From NCBI GenBank assembly GCA_964589725.1, contig CAZPUJ010000296.1, positions 1-19,443 of the forward strand: a stretch of DNA of 19,443 nt, given 5' to 3'. Below, piece by piece: positions 7,284 through 14,548 of this stretch. Position numbers and translations under genes: made by a program. The number at the start of each line of letters is the position of its first letter. Position 1 is the first letter of the stretch. A model generated the notes under the pieces. The model searched no databases and was not told the DNA's origin. It saw only the letters and a program-made list of their open reading frames with translations. This stretch comes from CAYSHJ01 sp964589725. GTDB lineage: Bacteria > Planctomycetota > Planctomycetia > Planctomycetales > Planctomycetaceae.

Positions 7284-8225
7284 CTACCGCCCGCCGTCCG
7301 GCACGGTGCGGATGTTTTTGTCTTCGATGCCGTCAAGCAGCAGATTCGCCACGATGGGGCTGTCGTCTCTCATCGTCACCCACACGAAATGATCAAACTT
7401 GCCGTCCTTCAGTCCAGTCAGCGTCGACGCGCCGCCGGTGGTGGCAAGGATGTAGTAGTCCATCCCATTGCGGATCGACTTCGCATACACGTGGTTGTGG
7501 CCCGAAAAGACGGTGTACTTTCGGCCTTGCAACGCACCTTCGATCTCGATCCAGCCCCACGTCTCTGGGTCGCCTTTCTTCGGCGTGATGGACCACACCG
7601 GCCGGTGCAGGAACACGAACGTCCAACGGACATCGGTGTTGTTGGCCAACGTCTGCTGCAGCCATTTCTGCTGTTCGACGCTGAAGTGGAACTCGCGATC
7701 TTTTTCCGGCGGGTCTTCCGTGTTCAGCACGACGAACAGGCAGTCTTGATACCGGAACTCGTAATAGCTGCGGCCGAATTTGCGTTGCCACTCGCGACCC
7801 ATCGGCAGATTACTGATGTCGTGATTGCCGGGGCAGAAGAAGAACGGCATCTGCAGCCGGTTTAGTTTGGCCTGAAACTCGCTCCACTCCAACGCCCACG
7901 CGCCGGGGTCTTCGGAGTAGCCTTCGATCAAATCACCCACCGAGACGACGAACTCCGGTTGCAACAAGTTGATTTTGTCGATCGCTCGCGGAAACACGCC
8001 CGGCCGGTGTCCCCCGGTACGGTCGGACACGATCGCAAACTGAAAGCCGCGAGGTTGGCGATTCAGTTCCAGATTCGTCCACGGGTTCTTCTCCTCGATG
8101 CGAACCGCCAAACGATCCGGTGTCGCGGAAGCACCACCGCCCGACGGCGCTCCCGTCGTGACGGACAATGTCGCCGCGAGACCGAGCAACCCCAACACGA
8201 ACGCACCCATCGCCAACTGCCGCAT
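7284..8225 (-). CDS. Secreted calcineurin-like metallophosphoesterase
   Basis: This is a predicted exported phosphoesterase with a two-metal centre. I chose ATG 8225 because GAGGTG lies just upstream and the protein then starts with a signal-peptide-like segment (MRQLAMGAFVLGLLGLAATL); an ATG 63 bases further upstream would bury this. The 313-residue protein shows the metallophosphoesterase motifs in order: IVSDRTGG (Asp about 68), VGDLIEGY, CPGNHD, FLHRPVW and SGHNHVYA. The first motif has Arg where many family members have His (DxH), so the first metal site may differ, as in purple-acid-phosphatase-like branches. The substrate is unknown. Cleavage of the signal peptide, or retention as a membrane anchor, cannot be separated by eye. 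The gene is divergent from pyrB and upstream of the SDR gene. Confidence 0.88.
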   Translation of the reverse strand: MRQLAMGAFVLGLLGLAATLSVTTGAPSGGGASATPDRLAVRIEEKNPWTNLELNRQPRGFQFAIVSDRTGGHRPGVFPRAIDKINLLQPEFVVSVGDLIEGYSEDPGAWALEWSEFQAKLNRLQMPFFFCPGNHDISNLPMGREWQRKFGRSYYEFRYQDCLFVVLNTEDPPEKDREFHFSVEQQKWLQQTLANNTDVRWTFVFLHRPVWSITPKKGDPETWGWIEIEGALQGRKYTVFSGHNHVYAKSIRNGMDYYILATTGGASTLTGLKDGKFDHFVWVTMRDDSPIVANLLLDGIEDKNIRTVPDGGR

Positions 8226-8309
8226 GACCGCACCTCGTTGTTGTTGGGAGTAAACGACCAAATCAGTGACAACCAAAACAGTGAGCAAAAGGTATCAGAC
8301 CCGTTTCAT

Positions 8310-8333
8310 GTTCCCAAGCTCCAGCTTAGGAAC
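8310..8333. repeat. Single hairpin unit of the GTTCCCAAGC family
   Basis: GTTCCCAAGCTC followed by CAGCTTAGGAAC forms a near-perfect 24-bp palindrome. It matches one arm of the composite elements at 6302-6428 and 12855-13003. It lies in the 204-bp divergent region between the metallophosphoesterase and pyrB, where promoters for both are expected. I saw no convincing -35/-10 pair there. Confidence 0.65.
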
Positions 8334-8429
8334 GCGCCACAACGGACAACTGACTACTGGCAACTCTCAAGCCTCCTCGATACCATCCGTCCGAACTTCG
8401 CCCGACTCTCTTGCCGGACTCGCTTGTCC

Positions 8430-9401
8430 ATGACTGCTGCGACCGCCTCGGCTGCTGTGCCAGGGATGTGTTGGACTCAGAAACATTTACTCGGCTTGGA
8501 AGACCTCACGGCCGAGGAAATCACGTTGATTCTGGATCAGGCTGCGGACTTCAAACGGATGGCGGCCGAAGGCGAGACGAAATTGAGTCCCTTGAAAGGG
8601 ACGGTCGTCGCCAATCTGTTCTTTGAGCCTTCGACTCGCACACGCACTAGCTTTAGCCTCGCAGCAAAGCGCCTGAGTGCCGACACCGTCGACTTCACCC
8701 CTTCAAACAGCAGCCTGTCGAAAGGGGAAACCTATTACGACACGGCTCAAAACATCGAGGCGATGGGTGTCGACCAAGTCGTCGTGCGACACGGCACGTC
8801 CGGCGCGCCACATCTGTTGTCCAAGTTGCTCAAGGCCAGCGTGCTCAACGCCGGCGACGGGACTCACGAACATCCCACGCAGGGATTGCTCGACATCTTC
8901 ACGATTCGCCAGCATCGCGGCCGCATCGCCGGCCTGACCGTGGCTTTGGTCGGCGACATCCTGCATAGCCGCGTCGCCCGCTCGAACATCTTCGGCCTCA
9001 AAAAACTGGGTGCCCGCGTGATCGTCTGTGGCCCATCCACGTTGATCCCGCAGTACGTCGAACGTCTCGGTGTCGAGGTCTCGAACAACCTCGACGAAAT
9101 CCTCTGCGAAACCGACTGCATCAACCTCTTGCGGATACAGTTCGAACGTCAGCGGAGCGCGTTCTTCCCGTCGATCCGCGAGTACGCGCACTTCTTCGGC
9201 ATGAACGGCGACCGCATCCGGCGAGCGAAATCCGACGTGCTGATCCTCGCCCCCGGCCCAATCAATCGCGGCGTCGAGATCACTCCCGAAGTCGCCGACG
9301 GCCCGCACTCGGTGATCCTCGATCAAGTCACGAACGGTTTGGTCATTCGCATGGCCTGTTTGTATCTGCTACACAATCGTCGGCAGGAAGCGGCTGATTA
9401 A
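8430..9401 (+). CDS. pyrB: Aspartate carbamoyltransferase catalytic subunit
   Basis: It makes N-carbamoyl-aspartate from carbamoyl phosphate and aspartate, the committed step of pyrimidine synthesis. The 323-residue length from ATG 8430 fits the catalytic chain. Motifs seen: FFEPSTRTRTSFSLAAKRL (carbamoyl-phosphate binding), SSLSKGETYYDT, HPTQGLLDIFTIRQ, VGDILHSRVARSN, INLLRIQFERQ and APGPINRGVEI. No strong ribosome site precedes ATG 8430; ATG 8466 is an alternative, with the conserved part beginning at TQKHLLGLEDL. The frame is open further upstream to 7959, but that part overlaps the opposite gene and is not family sequence. No regulatory chain (pyrI) is next to it; instead a PyrC homologue follows after a toxin-antitoxin pair, suggesting a PyrB-PyrC complex. 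Confidence 0.96.
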   Translation: MTAATASAAVPGMCWTQKHLLGLEDLTAEEITLILDQAADFKRMAAEGETKLSPLKGTVVANLFFEPSTRTRTSFSLAAKRLSADTVDFTPSNSSLSKGETYYDTAQNIEAMGVDQVVVRHGTSGAPHLLSKLLKASVLNAGDGTHEHPTQGLLDIFTIRQHRGRIAGLTVALVGDILHSRVARSNIFGLKKLGARVIVCGPSTLIPQYVERLGVEVSNNLDEILCETDCINLLRIQFERQRSAFFPSIREYAHFFGMNGDRIRRAKSDVLILAPGPINRGVEITPEVADGPHSVILDQVTNGLVIRMACLYLLHNRRQEAAD

Positions 9402-9427
9402 ACCTTGTGAGTGAACGGAGTGGCGTG

Positions 9428-9679
9428 ATGAAGACTCGTCTCGTTCAGATCGGCAAGGCGAAAGCCCTGCGAATACCTGCGAAGTTATTGGCTAAGATCT
9501 CCTTACCGGACGAAGTTGAGATTACGGCAGTCAACGATTCGTTGATGGTTCGGCCGATCCGCAAACGTCGCGCTGGGTGGTCGGCGGCGTGTGCTCAAAT
9601 GCGACGGAGAGGCGATGATCATTTGCTCGACAAGCCGGCGTCGCTGACCAACTGGGACCGGGACGAATGGGAATGGTAG
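9428..9679 (+). CDS. mazE: MazE-like antitoxin (SpoVT-AbrB fold)
   Basis: This is the predicted antitoxin that binds and neutralises the MazF toxin and usually represses its own operon. ATG 9428 is preferred over the earlier GTG 9407 because GGAG lies 7 bases upstream and the conserved part starts at MKTRLVQIGKAKALRIP. The protein has 83 residues: an AbrB-type DNA-binding N-terminus (about 1-47), then a flexible acidic, aromatic tail ending TNWDRDEWEW, typical of MazE segments that occupy the toxin. It starts 26 bases after pyrB and overlaps mazF by 13 bases, so translation is probably coupled. Confidence 0.9.
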   Translation: MKTRLVQIGKAKALRIPAKLLAKISLPDEVEITAVNDSLMVRPIRKRRAGWSAACAQMRRRGDDHLLDKPASLTNWDRDEWEW

Positions 9680-9996
9680 TGCGTCGGTTTGATGTCTTTC
9701 TGGTGGAACTTGATCCCACAGTGGGAAGCGAGATTCGCAAGACCCGCCCGTGCTTGGTGATTTCTCCGGATGAAATGAATCGGCATCTCCGCACCGTGAT
9801 CGTGGCTCCGATGACAACGAAAGGTCGCTCCTATCCGTTTCGGGTGGCGTGTGTCTTTGCGGGGAAGTCTGGTTTTGTAGTGCTCGACCAAGTTCGAACG
9901 GTGGACCAATCGCGATTGGTAGAAAAACGGGGACGTTTGCCGACAGCTTCCACACGCCAGGTTCTTGACACCCTCGCCGAGATGTTCGCTCCGTAG
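9667..9996 (+). CDS. mazF: MazF/PemK-type endoribonuclease toxin
   Basis: This is a predicted sequence-specific mRNA interferase of a type II toxin-antitoxin system. The 109-residue protein matches the family: RFDVFLVELDPTVGSEIRKT, RPCLVISPDEMN, VIVAPMTTKGRSYPFRV, and FVVLDQVRTVDQSRLVEK. The Arg in the KTRPCLVIS strand and the Thr of PMTT are at the places where the family keeps catalytic residues. ATG 9667 or ATG 9673 may be the start; both overlap the mazE stop. The gene seems intact. It sits 26 bases before pyrC, so toxin, antitoxin and pyrimidine genes may share one transcript. Confidence 0.92.
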   Translation: MGMVVRRFDVFLVELDPTVGSEIRKTRPCLVISPDEMNRHLRTVIVAPMTTKGRSYPFRVACVFAGKSGFVVLDQVRTVDQSRLVEKRGRLPTASTRQVLDTLAEMFAP

Positions 9997-10022
9997 CGGC
10001 TACAATTCCGAATCCAAAACCC

Positions 10023-11300
10023 ATGAGCACCACACTGATTCGCGGCGGACGTATCATTGATCCGAGTCAAAATATCGATCGGATCGGTCATCTGTTTTTG
10101 CGGAACGACCGAGTCGAAGGCATCGACACCGGAGCCTCCGTGGCCGATCACGTGATCGACGCGACCGGGTTGATCGTCTGCCCGGGCCTGATCGACATTC
10201 ACGTCTCGCTGCGTGAGCCGGGTGACGAGAAGGACGAAACGACCGCTTCGGGCACGGAGGCGGCACTTGTCGGCGGAATGACGTCGGTCGCATGTATGCC
10301 AGACACGTCTCCCGTCGTCGACAACCGCGCGTCGGTCGAGTTTATCCAGTTGCAGTGTGCTCGCGCCGGGCACTGCAATGTGTTTCCGCTTGGTGCCGTC
10401 ACGAAGAATCACGAAGGCGCCGAACTCGCCGAGATCGGTCAACTCGTCGAGGGCGGAGCGGTCGGCTTCACGGATGCCAAGCAACCGATCGCCAACGCCG
10501 AGATCATGCGTCGAGCACTCGAATACACGCGCATGTTCGGCCGGCCGATCTTCAATCATCCGCAAGTGCCCGAACTTGCGGCCAAGGGCATCATGCACGA
10601 AGGCTACTTCTCGATGCTGTTGGGCCTGCGCGGCATCCCAGCGGCGGCGGAAGTGATCATGGTCGCTCGCGACGTCGCCCTCGCCGAGATGACCGGCGGG
10701 CATGTCCATCTGATGACGCTCTCCACCTCAGGCGCCGTTGAGCAAGTGCGGCGAGCGAAAGAAAACGGCATTCACGTCACAGCCGAAGTCACGCCACATC
10801 AAATCGCGCTCACCGATCAGTGCCTTCAATCGTACGACCCGAACTACAAGGTCGACCCGCCGCTGCGGACTCAAGAGCACATCAGCGCTCTGATCGACGG
10901 CCTGCGAGACGGCACGCTCGACGTGATCTGTTCCGACCACCAGCCATTCGCCGAGGAGAAGAAGCAAAACGAACTGGACCTCGCCCCGGCCGGGATCGTC
11001 GGTTTGGAAACCTTGTTGCCGATTTGCGTGATGACGCTCATCGAACCCGGGCATCTGACGTGGTCGAAGCTGATCAGCAAGCTCACGATCAACCCGGCAA
11101 ACATTCTGGGCATCCAAAAGGGAACGTTGAAGCCCGGCGCTGACGCCGACGTGACGATCATCGACCCCACAACCTCGTGGCGCATCGATCCCACCAAGTT
11201 CCGCTCGAAGGGCCGGAACACTCCGTTCGCCGGCTGGGAAGTCAAGGGCCGAGCGCATACGGTGATTGTCGGTGGCAAAGTGCGACACGTGGTGAAATGA
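10023..11300 (+). CDS. pyrC: Dihydroorotase-like protein, probably inactive (PyrC')
   Basis: By overall sequence and position this is a class I dihydroorotase (carbamoyl-aspartate to dihydroorotate), 425 residues, with LREPGDEKDET, SDHQPFAEEKK and NPANILGIQKGTLKPGADAD all in place. Several metal or substrate motifs are altered. The usual HVHLREPG is His60-Val-Ser62, losing the second His. The usual FTDDG reads FTDAK (Ala152). The usual HVST reads TLST (Thr232). The usual MPNT reads MPDT (Asp94). His179 and Asp305 remain. Loss of two to three of six metal ligands suggests a non-catalytic PyrC' that supports PyrB assembly, as known in some bacteria, or a variant enzyme. No good ribosome site is seen before the ATG. 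Confidence 0.88.
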   Translation: MSTTLIRGGRIIDPSQNIDRIGHLFLRNDRVEGIDTGASVADHVIDATGLIVCPGLIDIHVSLREPGDEKDETTASGTEAALVGGMTSVACMPDTSPVVDNRASVEFIQLQCARAGHCNVFPLGAVTKNHEGAELAEIGQLVEGGAVGFTDAKQPIANAEIMRRALEYTRMFGRPIFNHPQVPELAAKGIMHEGYFSMLLGLRGIPAAAEVIMVARDVALAEMTGGHVHLMTLSTSGAVEQVRRAKENGIHVTAEVTPHQIALTDQCLQSYDPNYKVDPPLRTQEHISALIDGLRDGTLDVICSDHQPFAEEKKQNELDLAPAGIVGLETLLPICVMTLIEPGHLTWSKLISKLTINPANILGIQKGTLKPGADADVTIIDPTTSWRIDPTKFRSKGRNTPFAGWEVKGRAHTVIVGGKVRHVVK

Positions 11301-11319
11301 GAGCCGCAGAACGAGAGGC

Positions 11320-11335
11320 GCCGAGGCCGGCTTTT
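11320..11335 (+). terminator. Possible weak terminator after pyrC
   Basis: GCCG-AGGC-CGGC followed by TTTT lies 20 bases after the pyrC stop and before the convergent membrane-protein gene. The stem has only four G-C pairs, so this is a weak candidate. Confidence 0.3.
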
Positions 11336-11352
11336 CTATCAGCTCTCATCCT

Positions 11353-11811
11353 TCATCCCTTCTTCGGCAGTTTCCAGCCGAACGCCGAGGCCAGCACGAA
11401 TAGTCCGATCAACGCCGCCAGCATCCAGGCTTCCAACAGTGACGACATCCAATGAGCGACGAGGGTCAGCAGCGTCAGCGCGGCGGCACATGCCAATGCC
11501 AAACGCTCCACCGAACCGCACCGCGTCAACCACGGTTGAAAAAAACCTCTGGCCGTCAACGGTCGAATCACCAACAGGCTTCCGCCCCAAAACAATCCCA
11601 TCCCGACCAGCGTTCCCAGCCAATTCACAAGGGCCATCAGCGAGGCCAAGCGATCCGGCATCATCTTGGCATTTGACGCACGCGCGTCTTGAGCCCACCA
11701 GACCACCAGCCCGGCCAACAGGCAAGCCACGAGCCCGAATAACATTTTTTTGAAGGGCTCCCGCTGTGAGTTCGCCGCTTCGGCTCGAAACCATTCCCAA
11801 GGGTTGATCAT
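11353..11811 (-). CDS. Small integral membrane protein of unknown function
   Basis: I do not recognise this protein. From ATG 11811 it has 152 residues with four hydrophobic segments: about 22-40, 57-83, 100-118 and 124-145. The N-terminus (MINPWEWFRAEAANSQREPF) is short and soluble, and the C-terminus is basic (GWKLPKKG). The start is uncertain because no ribosome site is seen; the same frame is open to 11991, but that extension overlaps the divergent DUF58 gene and is Arg/Ser-rich, so it is unlikely to be translated. It is convergent with pyrC and divergent from the DUF58 gene with 85 bases between the starts, which probably hold both promoters. Confidence 0.65.
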   Translation of the reverse strand: MINPWEWFRAEAANSQREPFKKMLFGLVACLLAGLVVWWAQDARASNAKMMPDRLASLMALVNWLGTLVGMGLFWGGSLLVIRPLTARGFFQPWLTRCGSVERLALACAAALTLLTLVAHWMSSLLEAWMLAALIGLFVLASAFGWKLPKKG

Positions 11812-11896
11812 GTCGGATTTGTAGCAGCCACTTCGCGAAGGACCAATGACAATGTGCAAAGGACGAATACCGTGACACTGTTCTGGACGACGCACC

Positions 11897-12838
11897 ATGC
11901 AACAAGTCTTCGGCAAGAATGTTCGCGAGGATGTGCCTCTGTCGGACCCGACGGCGTTGGCTAAGTTCGGCCGGTTGGAGGTCGTGGCCAAACTGATCGT
12001 CGAAGGTTATTTGATCGGGCAACACAAGAGTCCGTTCAAAGGAGCCAGCATCGAGTTCGTCGAGCATCGGCAGTACTACCCTGGCGATGAAATTCGCCAT
12101 ATCGACTGGCGAGCGTTCGGAAAGACCGGCAAGTACTACATCAAAGAGTTCGAGGACGAAACCAACCTGCGGGCGTATCTGCTGGTCGATGCCTCGGGCA
12201 GTATGGCCTATGCCGGCAAAACGCTCAGTAAGTGGGCCTATGCTCGGCAAGTCGCGGCCGCATTGAGTTATTTGCTGCTGTCGCAGCGCGACGCGGTTGG
12301 GCTGATCACGTTTGACACCGAAGTTCGCGACCGCACCGATCCGGCCACGGCCGCTCACAGTTTCGAACGGATCGCGGCGATGCTCGAAGAACGGCAACCC
12401 GGCGGCGAGACGAGTCTCGCGGAAGTTCTGGTCGGCATCGTGCCGACGCTGAAACGCCGCAGTCTGGTGTTTGTGCTCAGCGATTTTTTCGACTCGGTCG
12501 ACAAGCTGCTGGCCGCGCTCAAGGAACTGCGGCACTCGCGGCATGAAGTCGTGTTGATGCACGTCGTCGCTTCCGAAGAGGAAGACTTTCCGTTCACGCG
12601 GCCGACACAGTTCCGCAATCTGGAACGAGTCGCACATCGAGTGCTCGTCGACCCGCATCGCTTGCGAAAGCATTACCTCGAAAACTATCGCCGCTTCTGC
12701 CGCGAACTTTCTTCCGGCTGCGGAGGGCTCGGCGTGGATTACTTCAAGCTACTGACGACCGACCCGTACGACCGAGCCTTGGGGGCATATCTGGACTCCC
12801 GTTCTCGCAGCAAGATGGGTGGCGCGCCGCGCGCATAG
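11897..12838 (+). CDS. DUF58 domain protein with VWA-like metal site
   Basis: DUF58 proteins usually work with MoxR-type AAA ATPases and BatA-like membrane proteins, probably in assembly or stress functions. The 313-residue protein has the DUF58 signature around residues 53-71 (FVEHRQYYPGDEIRHIDWR) and a VWA-type MIDAS motif Asp98-x-Ser100-x-Ser102 in LLVDASGSM. The second part, with RRSLVFVLSDFFDS, continues the VWA-like fold. No membrane segment is present, so it is probably cytoplasmic. A BatA-like protein lies 1.7 kb downstream on the other strand; no MoxR gene is in the window. The start ATG directly precedes QQVFGKNVRED; I see no clear ribosome site. Confidence 0.9.
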   Translation: MQQVFGKNVREDVPLSDPTALAKFGRLEVVAKLIVEGYLIGQHKSPFKGASIEFVEHRQYYPGDEIRHIDWRAFGKTGKYYIKEFEDETNLRAYLLVDASGSMAYAGKTLSKWAYARQVAAALSYLLLSQRDAVGLITFDTEVRDRTDPATAAHSFERIAAMLEERQPGGETSLAEVLVGIVPTLKRRSLVFVLSDFFDSVDKLLAALKELRHSRHEVVLMHVVASEEEDFPFTRPTQFRNLERVAHRVLVDPHRLRKHYLENYRRFCRELSSGCGGLGVDYFKLLTTDPYDRALGAYLDSRSRSKMGGAPRA

Positions 12839-12854
12839 GTGGTAATCGCAAATT

Positions 12855-13003
12855 GCTCGTTCCCAAGCTCCGCTTGGGAACGTGGTCCCTGAAGCTCTGC
12901 TTCACGTCTGGCATGGCATTCGGTTGGCGTCGGTCTGATGTCCGTTCAGCCGCGCGAAGCGGAGCTTCGTGGAGGCGTTCCCATGCGGAGCTTGGGAACG
13001 AGC
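12855..13003. repeat. Composite four-hairpin palindromic element, copy B
   Basis: The outer arms 12855-12882 and 12976-13003 are reverse complements at 27 of 28 positions. Each arm is a hairpin of type CGTTCCCAAGC...GCTTGGGAACG. Two inner hairpins, GAAGCTCTGCTTC (12891-12903) and GAAGCGGAGCTTC (12956-12968), complete the same four-hairpin plan as 6302-6428. The central spacers of the two copies show no obvious similarity. It fills most of the 262-bp gap between the DUF58 and dehydrogenase genes. Confidence 0.82.
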
Positions 13004-13100
13004 GGATCGGCAATCGCAAATCGAAAATCCGCGGGGTACAATCTTGCCTCGTTTCTGTAAGAAATTGAGTTCTCAGCCATGCCATTGCGAGTCAGCACTC

Positions 13101-14204
13101 ATGAAAGCGATCGCCGTCAAGCCACGGAAGCCAGACAGTGTTCATTTGGCCGAACTCCCCAAACCACGAGTTGATGACGTCCCCAACGGTCGCGGAGTGC
13201 TCGTCCGCATTCTGAAAGTCGGCGTCGACGCGACCGATCGCGAGATCAACGACGGACTGTATGGCAACCCGCCCCCGGGTTACGATTTTCTCGTTCTCGG
13301 CCATGAGTCATTCGGAGTCGTTGAAGCAGTCGGCCCCAGCGTGCGGCATGTGCAGCCAGGCGATTACGTCACTTGCACGGTGCGGCGGCCGGGGAATTCG
13401 ATCTTTGACCGCATCGGCCGTTCGGACATCACCAGCGAGGAAACGTACTACGAGCGCGGCATCAACTTGCTGCACGGTTTCTTGACCGAGTACTACGTCG
13501 ACGACGCCGAGTTCGTTGTCCGCATTCCGAAAGCGTTGAAACATCTGCACGTGCTGGCCGAACCGATGAGCTGCGCCGCGAAAGCCGTGCAGCAAGCCTT
13601 TGAGGCTCAGAAGCGACTGCAAGTATGGGAACCGAAACTGGCCTACGTGACCGGAGCCGGCCAGATCGGCCTGCTGGCGACATTGATCCTACGTCTGCGC
13701 GGTCTGGAAGTTTACACGGTCGCGCGGGGTGCCAAACCGAATCTCAAAGCCGAGATCGCTGAAGGCTTCGGCGCGAAGTACATCAGCACGCAAGGCATGA
13801 CGCTGACCGAACTGTCCAAACACTCCGGTAAGCCCGACCTGATTATCGAAGCCACCGGCAACAGCGCCATCGCCTTCGAAGCCATGAGCGTCCTGGGCCA
13901 CAACGGCGCGATTGTCTGGACCAGCATCACCGGCGGACAACGCAAGATCGAAGTTTCCTCTGACAACATCAACATCAATTGGGTGCTGGGCAACAAGCTG
14001 CTGCTCGGCTCGGTCAACGCCAACTTCCGACACTTCGAGTCCGGGATCAGTGATCTCGCGCAATGCGAGATCTTCTATCCTGGCGTCGTCCACAAGATTC
14101 TCACGACCCCCGTCAACGGCCTTGGGAACTACGCCGAGATGATGCGACTTCTCGTTGAGGACAAAAATGCGTTAAAGGTCTACGTGAACGTCGCAGAAGG
14201 GTAG
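13101..14204 (+). CDS. Glucose 1-dehydrogenase-like MDR family oxidoreductase
   Basis: This is a medium-chain dehydrogenase resembling archaeal-type glucose dehydrogenases, which oxidise aldoses with NAD(P). The 367-residue protein from ATG 13101 has VGVDATDRE (Asp43), GHESFG (His68, Glu69), VTCTVRRPGNS, INLLHGFLTEYYVDD, LAEPMSCAAKA and the Rossmann motif VTGAGQIGLLA. Asp43 stands where most zinc MDR enzymes have Cys; a halophilic archaeal glucose dehydrogenase is known to use Asp there. The lobe that normally carries four structural-zinc Cys (after VRRPG) has none. The catalytic zinc is therefore likely kept and the structural zinc lost. The substrate is inferred from family resemblance only. 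The 3' end overlaps a possible minus-strand ORF by 25 bases. Confidence 0.87.
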   Translation: MKAIAVKPRKPDSVHLAELPKPRVDDVPNGRGVLVRILKVGVDATDREINDGLYGNPPPGYDFLVLGHESFGVVEAVGPSVRHVQPGDYVTCTVRRPGNSIFDRIGRSDITSEETYYERGINLLHGFLTEYYVDDAEFVVRIPKALKHLHVLAEPMSCAAKAVQQAFEAQKRLQVWEPKLAYVTGAGQIGLLATLILRLRGLEVYTVARGAKPNLKAEIAEGFGAKYISTQGMTLTELSKHSGKPDLIIEATGNSAIAFEAMSVLGHNGAIVWTSITGGQRKIEVSSDNININWVLGNKLLLGSVNANFRHFESGISDLAQCEIFYPGVVHKILTTPVNGLGNYAEMMRLLVEDKNALKVYVNVAEG

Positions 14205-14437
14205 CCGTTCGTGTTGACCCGCTCGGCGCGAACAAATGGCGATGATTCGGAAGCGCCGTCTGGCAATCGGACCGGCCAGCGCCGTTCCTGGCCATCGACG
14301 AACAAGGCCACTTCACCGACACAGACCGGCAGATTCACAGGATCTTTCAGCGTCAACCGCTCTGGCCCCATTTCGCCGACCGACAATACTCGGCAGAAAT
14401 GGTCCAGCACGAAATCCTCACGAATCGCCGCGAGCAT
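14180..14437 (-). CDS. Possible small hypothetical protein (85 residues) or gene remnant
   Basis: I do not recognise a family. The frame reads MLAAIREDFVLDHFCRVLSV and then GEMGPERLTLKDPVNLPV, VALFVDGQERRWPVRLPDGA and SSPFVRAERV. It looks like real protein sequence, with a beta-rich pattern and codon use like its neighbours. The ATG lies inside the end of another short frame on the same strand (14418-14544), and the 3' end overlaps the dehydrogenase gene. It may be the larger part of a frameshifted gene that starts at 14544, just after the BatA-like gene. Confidence 0.4.
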   Translation of the reverse strand: MLAAIREDFVLDHFCRVLSVGEMGPERLTLKDPVNLPVCVGEVALFVDGQERRWPVRLPDGASESSPFVRAERVNTNGYPSATFT

Positions 14438-14544
14438 CCGGCAGCAGGATGACTTCGAGGCCTTCGATTTCTTGCAGCAATTTGCCACTAGTGTTAGATG
14501 CCGGCGGTGAATTCGATGACGACGCGGATTTGTTTGACGTGCAT
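14418..14544 (-). pseudogene. Possible 5' part of a frameshifted small gene behind the BatA-like gene
   Basis: Four bases after the BatA-like stop an ATG opens the frame MHVKQIRVVIEFTAGI and stops at 14494. In the next frame the sequence continues plausibly as NTSGKLLQEIEGLEVILLPD and stops at 14418, where the 85-residue frame takes over. Two frame changes would join all three pieces into one protein of about 120 residues. This stretch (14205-14548) holds nothing else that I can see. A remnant, sequencing errors or chance are all possible. Confidence 0.35.
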
Positions 14545-14548
14545 GGTG

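Noticed and set aside
7959..8429. Long upstream extension of the pyrB frame
   Set aside because: It overlaps the metallophosphoesterase gene on the other strand and is not family sequence; normal pyrB length is reached from 8430.
11339..12673. 444-codon minus-strand open frame over the DUF58 gene
   Set aside because: The DUF58 protein on the plus strand has clear motifs; the reverse frame is a shadow produced by GC-rich codons.
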